From: Parascedosporium putredinis | Lineage: Eukaryota; Ascomycota; Sordariomycetes; Microascales; Microascaceae | DNA: 64,000 bases | Direction of reading: 5' to 3' | NCBI GenBank assembly: GCA_949357655.1 | Contig: CASHTG010000017.1 | Span: 1,054,001 to 1,118,000 of the forward strand | Part shown: positions 36,798-49,345 of the stretch, one piece after another | Layout: every line of letters starts with the position of its first letter | How positions within the stretch are numbered: the stretch's first letter is position 1 | Made by a program: the position numbers and the translations under genes | The notes under the pieces: model-generated | Seen by the model: only the letters and a program-made list of their open reading frames with translations | Database searches by the model: none | Told to the model about the DNA's origin: nothing

Positions 36798-39527
36798 CGT
36801 GAATTAGAATTGCCGCCGGGCGGCAGCGCGTTGTCGCAATACCAGTCAATAATGAAAGGGGTAGCAGAGGATACGACGAATCTTTCACCTTGTTGCGAAG
36901 ATGAATATGGTGGGGACACCGCTCGTCGACGTGCCTCGTGGGGGTGTTGGCGTGGACTGTTAGGGTGGACGTCAGAGCTGGCGACGACGCGTCGAAACCC
37001 GCGATTTGGGGCAAGGGGGCGTGCGGAGACAAGTCACGCCTTTGGGCAGAACAGTTTGGCGCCAGTGTTGATTGTGGCGGAAAAACTGTTAATCCGCTGG
37101 GGCGTGTGTGGTGGCCCCAACGGCCAATTTCCATCTCTGGAATTGATGTGTGCGACCAGCCTTTTTCCCTCTTTTCTTTTCTTTTCCTTTTTTCTTCCTG
37201 TGGCGGGCAATGGCTGACTCCTGACCCCTGCTCCATTAGTGGGGCGGAGCCGCCTTGAACCCCATGTGATTGGCCAGAAACGGCTGGATGACAGGGGGCA
37301 ATCGAGGCTGTCATGGCCAAGAGCAGCGACTGGTAATACCACGTTTTGCTCTTGGGGGCAGAAATGAGGCAGAACTTGCTTCGGTGGTTGCATGGAGGCT
37401 CGGTAGTAGTATTCCATTTAGATTGCTACAAGTAAATGTCGATTTCGAATTTGACGACCTGTGGTTCCTGTAACAACACGCAGCCTTGCAGACGTTCCAC
37501 GACTTTGAGAAGCGTTTTTCGAAAGCCTCTCTTTATGCCTCTCTTGTCGTCATATTGGGTTGGGAATGTTCGGTGTCCCGGCATCTAGAGACGATGTTGG
37601 GTTCGGCGGATGGGCTTCAGGGGCACGCCTCGTTCCTTCATTTGATGTCTCACTCCGAAAAGTCACTAAGAATCCGTTGCATCCCGTCAACCGCCAATAT
37701 CTCTAGGGCCACCGCTCCTCCCACCCGCAGTTTGTCATTTACTTCGTTAATAATAGCCATAACCCATGTCCGAGAAATGGAGGCCTGATGTTCCTTGGAT
37801 GTCTTTCCACCCGTCAAAGAACGAAGTGGGGGACAAAAAGACGCGCCCTTGGAGAGAGGAAGCTTGAGTCCCTCTGACAAGGAATTTTAAGAAGGCCAAT
37901 AGTTGAACGCGAAATGCATAAGTCGATCAAAATTTGTGGCACCCTGCAGAAGTAATTCGAGCTAACTTTGGTTCTGTGGCTGGATTGTGCGTCCAAACCC
38001 CCGAGGGTTAGAATGCTACCTGGTGCAAACATGGCAAAATCAATCCTGGGATTTGCACGGCATGTCCCCAGCGCCGTTCCTCTTCTTCCCTCCTCCCTCT
38101 TTCTCCATCATTTGTCAGGTTCAGGTAGATCCTGTCCGGCGAGGAGGTTGAATACTTGTTCTTGATCGCCAGGACTAACGCCCCGGAAGAATATTCAAGG
38201 GCGTCAAGACGTTTCGAGGTTCATCCCTTTGGGATATTCTCGCCTTTTTTATTTTTCCCGGGAGGACTGACGCATGCATCAGCCTGCGGTTCTTCATCAT
38301 CAAAAACGGGAAACAAACGTATCCCCCAGCATCGTTCTGTTCTCGACAAGTACCTTTCCGGTCTCTGGCTGCTCAAAGAAGGCAGCGGTGCCGTTCCTTT
38401 CCCTCGTTTGTCGGGGCTCGGCGAAGAGGCGAGACCTGGACGATCAAATGTCAAATGGCTTGTTAGCTGCCGGCTCGAACGACATAGACTTGACGAAACA
38501 CTCGGCCGCCAACGTTGAGACCGCAGGCCTAGTTGAACTAGGCGTTTCCCCTCCCTCCTGCTTCCTCACTTGACGCAGTGTCGCACAGTCAGACTGCTTT
38601 CGTGCAGGCGCGAGATCGATCCTGTTGTTGAGAAAGGTTGATCAATGTACCTAGGTACTCATCAAATAGTTCCACTGGAAATGATGTATTAGTGAAAATA
38701 CCAGGTGGCAGGTGTCTGGGGAAGGGGGTACGGGGGTACTTCATATCCCTTCTTGCCCTTCGACCTTACACAAGTCTTGCCCCTTGGGAGCTCCTGATAC
38801 ATCGGGAGGTACGACGCACGTACCATCATAGGTGGATCCACTTCAGCGAATGACAGCCTCCCAAAACCCCAGCCTGAATGTGAGCAACGAATGTGTATAA
38901 AATAGCAGGCACTTTACATATAGAGTGGCCTGCCCCTCTAGACCACACCTGCCTAGTATTACCCCTCTGGTCGCCTTACGCCGGATCAAGCAAACGATCA
39001 CACCAAGCGCATCCAACACCCGCCAGAGCTTCGCGCCTGCTCCCTGCGACCTCCGCCACACACTTTCCCGGGTCGCACACCCCGGCATAATCGCGAGCTG
39101 GAGCCTCATCGCCGCCATTAATCCCCCTCATATATCCATCAACTAATACTCCAGCAATCGGTTTCTCTCTCCCCGAAATCCAAACACATCTTATTTTTCT
39201 CTCTATTACTTGCACGATTTTCTATTTATCCCCTCCCCGTGTGTTTCTGTTAGCCGCACTGGTTAATTTTGGACTGCATTTTTTTTTCTTTTACAAACGC
39301 CCATCGATCCTGATGTCGTCTCCATCCTCCTGACTTCGAGATTGGGATTAAGTAAGCCGTGATAGCAGGCAGACCAGGCAAGGGCAGCCCTCTTTTTCTT
39401 TTATAGGAGGTCTTCCCCATGATTCTTAGAATCCTCGGTACATTACTAGAGAAAGGAAACAAAGCTTCCATATCCGGGCTTGGCGCCGAGTGATGCAGTT
39501 CCGCCAGACTCGAATCCACCAGTAAAA
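36798..39527. other. Divergent promoter region of SMC3 and MOT1
   Basis: About 2.7 kb between SMC3 (-) and MOT1 (+), long for two housekeeping genes. No conserved frame. A perfect 12-base palindrome (GTACCTAGGTAC) lies at 38647-38658. The last 450 bases before MOT1 are C/T-rich. Confidence 0.5.
38647..38658. promoter_or_regulatory. 12-base perfect palindrome in SMC3/MOT1 spacer
   Basis: GTACCTAGGTAC is self-complementary. It is about 0.9 kb upstream of MOT1. No known motif is claimed. Confidence 0.25.
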
Positions 39528-42500
39528 ATGACATCAAGGTGAGCTTGGAACCATGCCTCCTCCGGCATAACTGGTTTACTCTATGTAATCGAACAATCGC
39601 AACTAACATCAACCCTCCATAGACTTGACAGATTAGTCACGTGAGTAATACGCGTCCGCCCAGTTCCGCCCACTTCGTCCTCTCGGTCCTTGCCCATGGA
39701 CCGGTGCGGGTAGGTGGCAGCGTCCAATGCGACTAGTACTAACCCCTATGCAGTCTTATAGAGACCGGGAGCACCCGGCTCATCCGGGAAACGGCCGTTA
39801 ACCAGCTCGCGGACTGGCAAAAGCAGCATCCTGATGAACTTTTAACCTATTGTCGCGTGTGGTGGGCTATTTGTCACACAAGGATTGGGAAACCCGTTCC
39901 ACAGCAGCCAAGGCGATAGGTAAAATTATTGAGCATGCTCCGGTGTATGATCCAAACGAAGATGACGGCGACTCCGGTAGCTTCCTCGACAAGAAAGAGG
40001 AGGTGCCTGACAGTAACGGCCAGGTAAAGAAAGAAGAGGGTGATGGCGATCTACCACTTGGAACGGGCGACTATCTCCAGCTCGAGTCTTTACCCGTCGT
40101 ATCCATCGTCAAGAACGGTCGCGAGCTACTCCGGGGCGGTCAAATCGATTTCGGTCTCGCCGCACTAGAGCCTCAAGAGCGCCTTGCCTACCTCAAACAG
40201 ACGTTACCCGCTCGCCTAGGATTGTTAGGTCGACGTGTCGAGGACGACGAACTCCCGCCGATCCCAGTTAACGGAAACGCTCAGACACCAGGTGGCGATG
40301 GCGCTAATCACGCCACGCTAGGTCGAGGTGATAGCATGGCGGGAAATAGTCAAAGCCAAGGAGGCGAAGAGGCCGGGTTAAGTTCGCGGCAGCTCAACGT
40401 CTTGAAGCGGAAACGGAAACGAGAGGCACAGAAGGCTGCGCAGGGGAAATCCGGCTTTGGAGATCTTTCCATCAGGCGTTCTGGCACAGCAGGCTCAGAG
40501 GGTTTCGGCGATGAAACGCCAACAGCTGATCCCGAATCGAAAAAGAACGGGAAACTCAACGATTACTTTAGTCTTGAACGACCCGCTGACGTCGACGAGG
40601 ACACCAAGGTTGTTAGCGAATTCAAGGGACCCTCTGTGGAGATCAAGACTGAACTCCAGGTGGACGCAGCCCTTGAAGGCGCTGAATGGCCATATGAGCG
40701 CCTCTCCGAATTCCTTAAAATGGATCTATTTGACCCTAAGTGGGAGACCCGCCACGGCGCCGCCCTCGCTCTTCGTGAGGTAGTTCGGGTACATGGCGGT
40801 GGAGCCGGCCGTTGCCGTGGCAAGTCACGCAACGAAAACGACAAGCTCAACAAGGTCTGGCTCGATGACCTTGCTTGCCGACTATGCGCCGTGCTCATGC
40901 TAGATCGCTTCACCGATTACAGCTCAGACACCTCGGTTGCTCCCATTCGAGAGAGCATCGGTCAAACTCTTGGCGCTGCTCTGCGCCACCTTCCGCCCAC
41001 TTCTGTATATGGCATATATCATTTGCTATACCAAATGGTAATGCAGGAAGGGACCCCTTTGAACGATCTGCTTGGGCAGTCTGTCATGGTGGAATGGTCG
41101 GCCTCCGTTACGTTGTTGCTGTCAGGAAGGACTTGCTTCTCGAGGACGCTAAACTAGTGGATGGCGTCTGCAACGCTGTCATGAAGGGGCTCGGTGATGT
41201 TGACGACGATGTCCGCTCTGTGAGCGCCGCCACACTAATTCCCATGGCCAAGGAGGTCGTTACGCTTCGCCCGCACTCCTTGGATGCGCTCATCAATATC
41301 GTCTGGGAGAGCCTTTCTAATCTTGGTGACGACCTTTCCGCGAGTACTGGAAAGATCATGGACCTGCTGGCGACACTTTGCAGCTTCCCCGAGGTTCTTC
41401 GCACCATGAAGCAGTCGGCAGCAATGGACGAAGAGAGATCCTTTACCCTTCTTGTACCACGCCTTTATCCTTTCCTCCGTCATACCATTACCTCGGTCCG
41501 CCTTGCCGTTCTCAAAGCGCTCATGACTTTTGCCAATCTTGGTGAAGATGCCTCTCAAGGGTGGTTGAATGGCAGGATCTTACGCCTCATCTTCCAGAAT
41601 ATCGTCGTCGAGAGGGATAAGGAGACACTAAACACGTCTATTGAGCTCTGGCTCACGTTAGTGAAGTGCCTCAGCCACAATCCTACACACTTGGCTGAGG
41701 AGTTTGGAGCCCATGCCGAGGCTATGCTAGAACTCGCCCTCCATCCCATTGGTATTACTCGTCACCCCATTCCCATGAACGCGGCCCTATTCCAAAACCC
41801 TCGGGCGGGACATATACCGCGCCAAGCGTTGCCATAACCGGACCCCGAAGCTCTTCCCCAGACCCGCAACAAAGGGCAACTAAACGAAGGAGGAAGTCGA
41901 CCAAGGTTGAGGAAGCTCCGGTGCCATCCAACACTCACGATGTTGACGGCCATATGATCCAAGGCGAAGTTGACCTGGTTGGCATCGAGGTGCTGATTCG
42001 CTCTCGCGTGTCAGCTTCGCGCGCGATGGGTTTCTTGATGGCGAAGCTTCCGGTCCAGGTTTTCCCGCAGTACGCCGCCTTGGTTCTGCACGGGCTATCG
42101 TCACCCTATTCTTCTACCCAGATGACGGCCTCAGTTCTGATTGAAGAATTTGCCAAGGCTGTCTCCTCCCCTCAGCTAGCGGAAAGCTTCATCGGTCCAC
42201 TTCAAGAGATGATTGAAGCTGAGCGCCCCTCTCACTACCGGGACCTGACAAGCTACGTCCAAAGGGCTCGATCCCAATGCCAGTCTCTCTTCCATCTCTT
42301 CCGTGATCATGGCAAGGTCTCCGCGAGCAAACTTCCGATTCTCCCGGTTGTCGTCCAAGGCGAACCCGAGGCCGGGCCTGGCGCCTTCTCCATTGCTACT
42401 GCGGAGAAATGCGTGACGGAGGACTTTGAGCGCCTCAAGAAGGCTGTACCTCCCGGGCAGAAGCTAATTGCCGGAAAGCAACTTGAAGAGGCTCGCGACC

Positions 42501-45411
42501 TTACCCTTCAAACCATTACTGAGGCGAAGCTTGCCAAGGGGGTGCGGGACGTTCGCATCAGGGCTGCTGCCGCCGCTAGTTTAGTCGCCATGCAGGTTTT
42601 CCCCAAGAAGCTGAGCACCCTCATCAAGGCAATCATGGATAGCGTCAAGACAGAGGAAAACCTAGAACTTCAAAACCGGTCATCGGCTACCATTGCGGGT
42701 CTCATTCGTGTCTTCACGGATAAGGGCCGCCGTGGTCCCGCTGAGAAGGTCCTTTCTAACCTGGTGAAGTTTTCTTGCGTTGAAGTAGCCGAGACGCCAG
42801 AGTTCTCCCCTCACGCCGCCAAGACTAATGTTATCTTATCCATGCAAAAAGAAGAGGACCGGGTCGATCACGTTGACGCAGCCAAGTTTGCGCGAGAAGC
42901 CAGGGCGGCGCGCATTACTCGACGTGGTGCCAAGGAAGCGTTGGAGGTCTTGGCCCGTTCTTACGGAGCAAATCTCCTTACGCAAGTCCCTAGTCTGAAG
43001 GGCTTCATGGAAAACTCGCTGGTCAAGGGATTCTCGGGTGCCCTCCCTGAGGAGGTTCACGATCCCGAAAGCATTTTCGGCCAAGATGTCATTGATTCCC
43101 TCTCGGTTATTCGCACACTGGCCCCAACTCTCGACTCCGCCATCCATCCTTTCCTCATGCAGATGGTGCCGTACGTGATCAAAGCCCTCCACTCCGAGCT
43201 CTCCGTCTTCAGATACATGGCTGCCAAGTGCATGGCCACATTGTGCAGCGTCCTCACGGTCGAATGCATGACGGTGCTCGTTGAAAAGGTCTTGCCATCC
43301 ATCAGCAACCCGGTAGATCTCCACTTCCGGCAGGGTGCAATTGAGGTCGTGTATCACCTTATCGCCGTGATGGGCGATGCCATCCTTCCTTACGTCATCT
43401 TCCTCATTGTCCCGGTTCTAGGACGTATGAGCGATTCCGATAACGATATCCGACTAATCGCCACGACATCATTTGCCACTCTTGTCAAACTCGTTCCTCT
43501 TGAAGCGGGCATCCCAGATCCGCCAGGCCTTTCCCAGGAATTGCTCCAGGGCAGAGAACGCGAGCGAACCTTTATTGGCCAGCTTCTCGATCCCAAGAAG
43601 ATTGAGTCTTTCAAGATTCCGGTGGCGATCAAGGCAGAACTTCGTTCGTACCAGCAGGAGGGCGTCAACTGGTTGCATTTCCTCAACAAATATCATCTCC
43701 ATGGCATTCTCTGCGACGACATGGGTCTTGGTAAAACGCTGCAGACTCTTTGTATCGTCGCTAGCGACCACCATCAGCGCGCAGAAGAGTTTGCTAAGAC
43801 TGGGGCTTCCGACGTTCGAAGGCTCCCTCACTGATTGTCTGCCCTCCCACTTTATCGGGCCATTGGCAGCAAGAAATCAAGGCGTACGCCCCTTTCCTGA
43901 CTGTCGCGGCTTATGTGGGCCCGCCCTCGGAACGCAAACTGGTGAAAGAGAAGCTCGACCAACCAGACATTGTCATCACGTCATACGATGTCTGCCGAAA
44001 CGACATTGAGCTTCTCGAAAAGTATAACTGGAATTACGTTGTGCTGGACGAGGGACACTTGATCAAGAATTCCAAGGCCAAGACGTCGATGGCGGTTAAG
44101 CGGTTGGCAAGTAACCACAGACTTATCTTGACAGGAACCCCGATCCAGAACAACGTTGTCGAGCTTTGGTCGCTGTTCGATTTCCTGATGCCTGGGTTCC
44201 TCGGAGCGGAAAAGGTGTTCCAGGATCGGTTTGCGAAGCCCATTGCCAACAGCCGATTCAGCAAAGCCTCGTCCAAAGAGCAAGAAGCCGGCGCGTTGGC
44301 GATCGAGGCGTTGCACAAGCAGGTGCTTCCGTTCTTGCTCCGTCGACTCAAGGAAGAGGTGCTCAACGACCTCCCGCCCAAGATTCTCCAAAACTACTAT
44401 TGCGATTTGAGCGACCTGCAGAAGAAGCTCTTTGAGGACTTTTCAAAGAAGCAGGGCAAGAAGCTGCAAGCAGAAGCCGGAAAGGATGACAAGGACGCGA
44501 AACAGCACATTTTCCAGGCGTTGCAATACATGCGAAAACTCTGCAACTCACCGGCCCTCGTCATGCGACCGGAGCACGCGCAGTATGCAGACACGCAGCG
44601 GCTGCTGGCGAAGCAAGGGACCAGCCTCGAGGACCCCGTTCACGCTCCCAAGCTCACTGCGCTCAAGGACCTACTTGTCGACTGCGGTATCGGGGTCGAG
44701 GGCGATAACAACGACCCTCTCTACCAGCCCATCAAGCCCCATCGCGCCCTCATCTTCTGTCAAATGAAGGAAATGCTTGATATGGTTCAAAACACAGTGC
44801 TCAAAAGGATGCTTCCGTCTGTCTCCTTCTTGCGCATGGACGGATCAGTCGAGGCCAACAAACGACAAGACATTGTCAACAAGTTTAACAGTGACCCGTC
44901 CTACGATGTTCTTCTCCTGACGACCAGCGTGGGCGGTCTCGGTCTGAACTTGACTGGCGCGGACACGGTCATTTTCGTGGAGCACGACTGGAACCCTCAA
45001 AAGGACCTCCAGGCCATGGACCGAGCCCATCGCATCGGGCAAAAGAAGGTTGTGAATGTTTACCGCCTCATCACCCGCGGAACGTTGGAGGAGAAGATTC
45101 TCAGCCTCCAACGGTTCAAGATTGACGTTGCATCCACGGTGGTAAACCAGCAGAACGCAGGGCTCTCCACAATGGACACGGACCAGATCCTGGACCTGTT
45201 CAATATAGGAGACGACGGAGGACTCATGTCTGACAAACCGCAAGGGGCGGCCAGCATCGAAGGCCGCGAAGAAGACGTGATTGACGTAGAGACGGGTGAA
45301 GTGCGGGTGACTGGGAAGAAGGGCTGGCTTGACGGGCTGGGCGAGCTTTGGGACAACCAACAGTACGAGGAGAGCTTCGATCTCGACGGCTTCCTTAAGA
45401 CCATGCAATGA
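39528..45411 (+). CDS. MOT1/BTAF1-type SNF2 ATPase
   Basis: Removes TATA-binding protein from DNA using ATP, redistributing it among promoters; nuclear. Exons 39528-39538, 39623-39640 and 39754-45411, about 1895 residues, matching the family. The start is assembled from two micro-exons (11 and 18 bases) giving MTSRLDRLVTLIETGSTRL, the conserved N-terminus; the second intron has a consensus TACTAAC branch site. HEAT-repeat sequence follows (DWETRSTAAKAIGKI, WETRHGAALALREV, CHGGMVGLRYVVAVR). The C-terminal ATPase shows motif I DDMGLGKTLQTL, motif II VLDEGHLIKN, motif III LTGTPIQN, motif V TTSVGGLGLNLTGAD and motif VI DRAHRIGQKK. Four single-base losses break the frame: T-run 39840-39843, near 41044-41056, A-run near 41793-41800 and C-run 43825-43827. 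Each is followed at once by family sequence in the next frame. Confidence 0.96.
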
Positions 45412-46358
45412 GTGGATTAGGCTCTTTGGATCCATCACCCGCTGGACTCGTCTTAACCGCACTATGGACCCCATCCCGTCTTTTCCTTTTATTTTTCCTT
45501 TCTGCTCACTTGATATACCTATGGTTTCTTTTCCGCCCTCCCCCAAAGGGGCTACTAGAGGCGGTGAGATGGAAGGAGGAGGGATTCGCCCTGACGAACT
45601 GGGCTGGCATAAAAAGGCATGGATTGGTGGCAGGGTTTTTTAGGCCTTTTTTATAGTCGAGCACGATATAGTGCCTCGATACTTTTGTACCAATAGCAAA
45701 TGAAACGTCACAAATCACCACTACAAGATAATACTCCATCGTAAATGTCCTTGCGGAGTGTAGCCTCAGATCTGAACGATCAAGACACTTGCACAGTCCA
45801 ATGGATCCATTGGAATAACACACAGGACGACACGGCCCAGATGTCTTTCAACAGACGATTTTATTTTTCCCTTTCTCCCATGAGAAATGGGAAGATACAG
45901 AAGAAAATTGGGCCGAGATTCGCCTATTGAGGTCGATTCAAGATTGACCAAGGGATTTATTGGTTGATCAATGTAATTGATCCTATTGTATCCTATGAGG
46001 TCACTGTGGGCGTATCTGGTGTAGAGAAAGAGCCTGCACCTGAGCTGAGCTCAATTGGGGCCGGCTGAGCTATGCTGTTGCTAATACATCATTTGGCCCA
46101 CTTACAGAGCACCACCCAAGAGCTTCAGCTTCGAGCCATGTCCAGAAGCTTCCACGTGCACCTGTATCGGTCTGCCGTCTTTCTCGACTCTCAACGACCA
46201 GACCTCGACCCCCCCAAGAAGAGAAGAAGAAGAAAAAAGGAACTGACGAAACGAAACGTAACGAAAGGCGAAATCATCGTCCAATTCCTTATATACCATA
46301 ATAGACTGCGGAACCCCTCGATTAGAAGCGTTCGCTCGACTGCGCAAGCTTGCCCATC
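45412..46358. other. Intergenic, MOT1 to CDC37
   Basis: About 950 bases, AT-rich, with the 3' end of MOT1 and the CDC37 promoter. No further gene seen. Confidence 0.55.
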
Positions 46359-48166
46359 ATGCCTGTTGACTATAGTAAATGGGTAAGTTGGAAAGGCTGA
46401 GGCTGCTGCTTACCCTCCATAGATCAATTGATGCCTTGATTTACCCCACCATGAGCGCACGAGAGCACGTTGGCGTACGCGGTATGCGGCAGCGGAAGAG
46501 GCAAGCGAGAGGTTGGATTCTAATTCTCGTTTCCTTTAGGATGCGTTAGAGCTCAGCGATGATTCCGATATCGAAGTTCATCCCAATGTCGACAAGCGGT
46601 CCTTTATCCGCGCGAAGCAGAACCAGATCCACATGGAACGCGAGCAGCGCAAGAACCATATCCTGACTTTGAAATTTGAACGCTCAGTCAACGATGGCCT
46701 GCTCAAGCGAATCTCGGGTCTTCTTGCTGCCCTCAAGTCCCACGCGTCCGATGCCCCGGCCTCATCGTCCACCTCGCCTGTGCAACACGCCGCGCAAGTC
46801 GCTTTCAAAGCCGTCATGGAAAGCGCGCCAAAGAATCCCGAGGATGACAATCCTCCCCGAAACCGGAAGGCGTGCACCTCGGCGGCGAGCCCCTACCCAC
46901 ATACTCCAAGATGATGGCGTCCGTGCTGGACCAGGTCAACAAGGCGCTGGAGGAAAAAAGGTGGAGCCTGAGAAGAGGTACGAAGCCATGGTCGAGGAAG
47001 TGGGCGTCCATCTCAAGCGCGTCGAGGACTTGCAAAAGGAGCTGCAGGTGAAGCTGGACGAACTGGAGGGGGAGGAAAAGAAGAAGATTACGAGTGAAAA
47101 CTACCACACCGGCTTCGACAGCTCTCACGTGAATAAATCTGCCAGCCCGGCCTCGGATTCGAAACCCAAGGAGAAGCAGGCCCAGCCGGAACTCTTGAAC
47201 CCCGAGTACGAACGGAAGCTCGCGGCGCAGCAGGACCAGCCGGCGCTACCGGCTCAGACGAGCGGGGCAATGATGACGACGATTTCGTCGAGGCCTCGAG
47301 CGAGGCCAAGCAGTTTTCCCGCATCCCGATGAACGATTACCGTCGAAGCTACGAGTTTATTACGGCGCATCCACACATCCTGGCGGAGAAGGAATCCGAC
47401 GGGCTACTCGTGGAGGCCTTTGACGCCAGCTTGGAAAACAAAGAAGACTTTGCGCGCCAGTGCGTCCACCAGGCCTTGCTTCTACAATACTGCCGCGCCC
47501 TCGGCAAGGACGGCGTACCTCTCTTCTTCAAGCGCATCAGCCAGAAGAGCAACGCGCACGAAATGTTCTTCAAGGACGTGCAGGATACCTATGCCAAGAT
47601 CCGGACCCGTAGCCGCCAGATCGCCGCCGAGCGGGCTGCCGAAGGCGCGAGCGGCGGAGTAGAGCAGATCCAACTTCACGCTGTGGAGCCGGGCACTACG
47701 ATCAACATTACGGTACCGGATCCGACCAGCGAGGATGAGCAGGTCAAGCAGGCGAGGGCCATCTTTGAGGGCTTTAAGCCAGAGCTCAGGAAAGCCCTCG
47801 AGTCGGGCAGCTTGGACGAGGTGAACAAGGTTCTGGGCGATATGAAGGTCGAGGAGGCAGAGGAGGTTGTGGGCCTCCTGGGAGATGTACGTATTGGATA
47901 CCCCCCGGACCCAACCCCCGTCCCCTGCAGACTTTGTCGTGCTTTTCGACACAACTATCTACACAGAAGAAGCAGAAGAAGAAGAAGAATCGGATTGCTA
48001 ACACACTATGTGACTCTAGGCCGGTTGTCTCAGTTTGGAGGAACAAATCATTGACGCGACAACTGAAGGAGGCCGGAAGCAGCTCGAGGAGATGGAAAAA
48101 TTGGCTGGAGGGGCTGGGGAAACGGCACCGTCGGGTGAAAAGGAGCTCCACCCCGATCCTGAGTAA
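46359..48166 (+). CDS. Hsp90 co-chaperone Cdc37
   Basis: Delivers protein kinases to Hsp90 in the cytosol. Exons 46359-46382, 46540-47886 and 48020-48166, about 505 residues. The N-terminus MPVDYSKWDALELSDDSD carries the conserved casein-kinase-2 serine motif (SDDSD), followed by EVHPNVDKRSFIRAKQ. The middle and C-terminal domains include FSRIPMNDYRRSYEFITAHP, DPTSEDEQVKQARAIFEGF and, from the last exon, GCLSLEEQIIDATTEGG. The first intron falls directly after the conserved Trp codon. Three losses of one base are inferred: the C-run 46855-46858, the A-run 46954-46959 and somewhere in 47215-47262. In each case both sides match Cdc37. Confidence 0.95.
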
Positions 48167-49345
48167 GATGTAATATCTACAAAAGATGAATTTTGGTGTT
48201 TCAATCGAATCGGGTTCAGATGCAATGACGTGACGAAGAGAGGCGCGTGGCTGGGCAAGGCTATTCAACCCACGCGGCACATCCAAAGAGGGCTGCACTG
48301 TGCGTGCATATCCCGAGCGGCCTCGACTCGCTTCAACAACAAGTGTATTTATTCAATAGACCATTTGTCGTCCGAGAGCTGTGCCAACAAATTTCCTTTA
48401 GAGTTCAATGCTTCTCTAACCCAGTGGTGTACCTCGGCAGCTCCTCTTTGAATGGGTCAAGATGGGGATTTCTATCCGGCTCTTTGTCTCTTTTGTCTCT
48501 CTCTCTCTATCTTTGCTGATTCAAGTATTGATGTCCATGGCCGAGTTATTGATCCTGTGACTGACGCAATCCAACGTTGAGGCCCGCGATCTGGGAACGC
48601 CCCACTTTTCTGGGTCTTCCTCCAATCGTTCTAGAGCACCTTCCACGCCTTCTCGGCTTGAAGACGCAGGGAGCACGCTAGTGTTAGTAGGGAGTTGGGA
48701 GGGCACTAGCAACGAGGACTTGTCGTAGGGAGCTGCCTGCTGGACTGCACCTCTTTGGCCCATTCTCTTATCGATAAGACACATTCACGTCAATCCCCCA
48801 ACCTTCACACACGCCCCCTTCCTCCCCTTCTCAACTCAAAAGTATTAGCTATTACGGCCAAACCTTTTTCTTCTCTTTCAACCTTTTTTCTTTCTTCCTT
48901 CTTTTTTGGGATTCTCTTGACGGGGCAGAGCCTTGTGCACTTATCAATCCACAAGCTATCCGCTCAGTGCTTGCCCTCTTCTGCATCTCGATACTATTCG
49001 CCGGGATTACTGGCGTTGAAGAGGCTACCGCGGACTACTAACTAAACCCCCTGGGTGCTGCGGAACTAACATCTGATCGCCGCCCCCTCTCCTCCGCGGC
49101 GCCTGCTTGTTGGAGAGCAGCCATACGTCTGGAGCTCATGTTGCGTGCTGGCAGGACCTGGCCTGAGCGCAATTCAAATAGATCATAGCCAGTTCATTAT
49201 CCCTTTGTCGCAGACCACACACCCCTACAGACGACTCAACCTTGATTTTTCCCCCAGTTGTCAGCCAGCGACTACCCACCAGTCCTTCCCTTGACCCCAC
49301 GCCTCACTCGGCCATTTCTAACAGGCGATCGGCCTCTCCCTACCC
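48167..49345. other. Intergenic, CDC37 to ATG17
   Basis: About 1.2 kb with no gene seen. A perfect palindrome CTTATCGATAAG is at 48767-48778, about 570 bases upstream of ATG17. The stretch 48790-48910 is C/T-rich. Confidence 0.5.
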
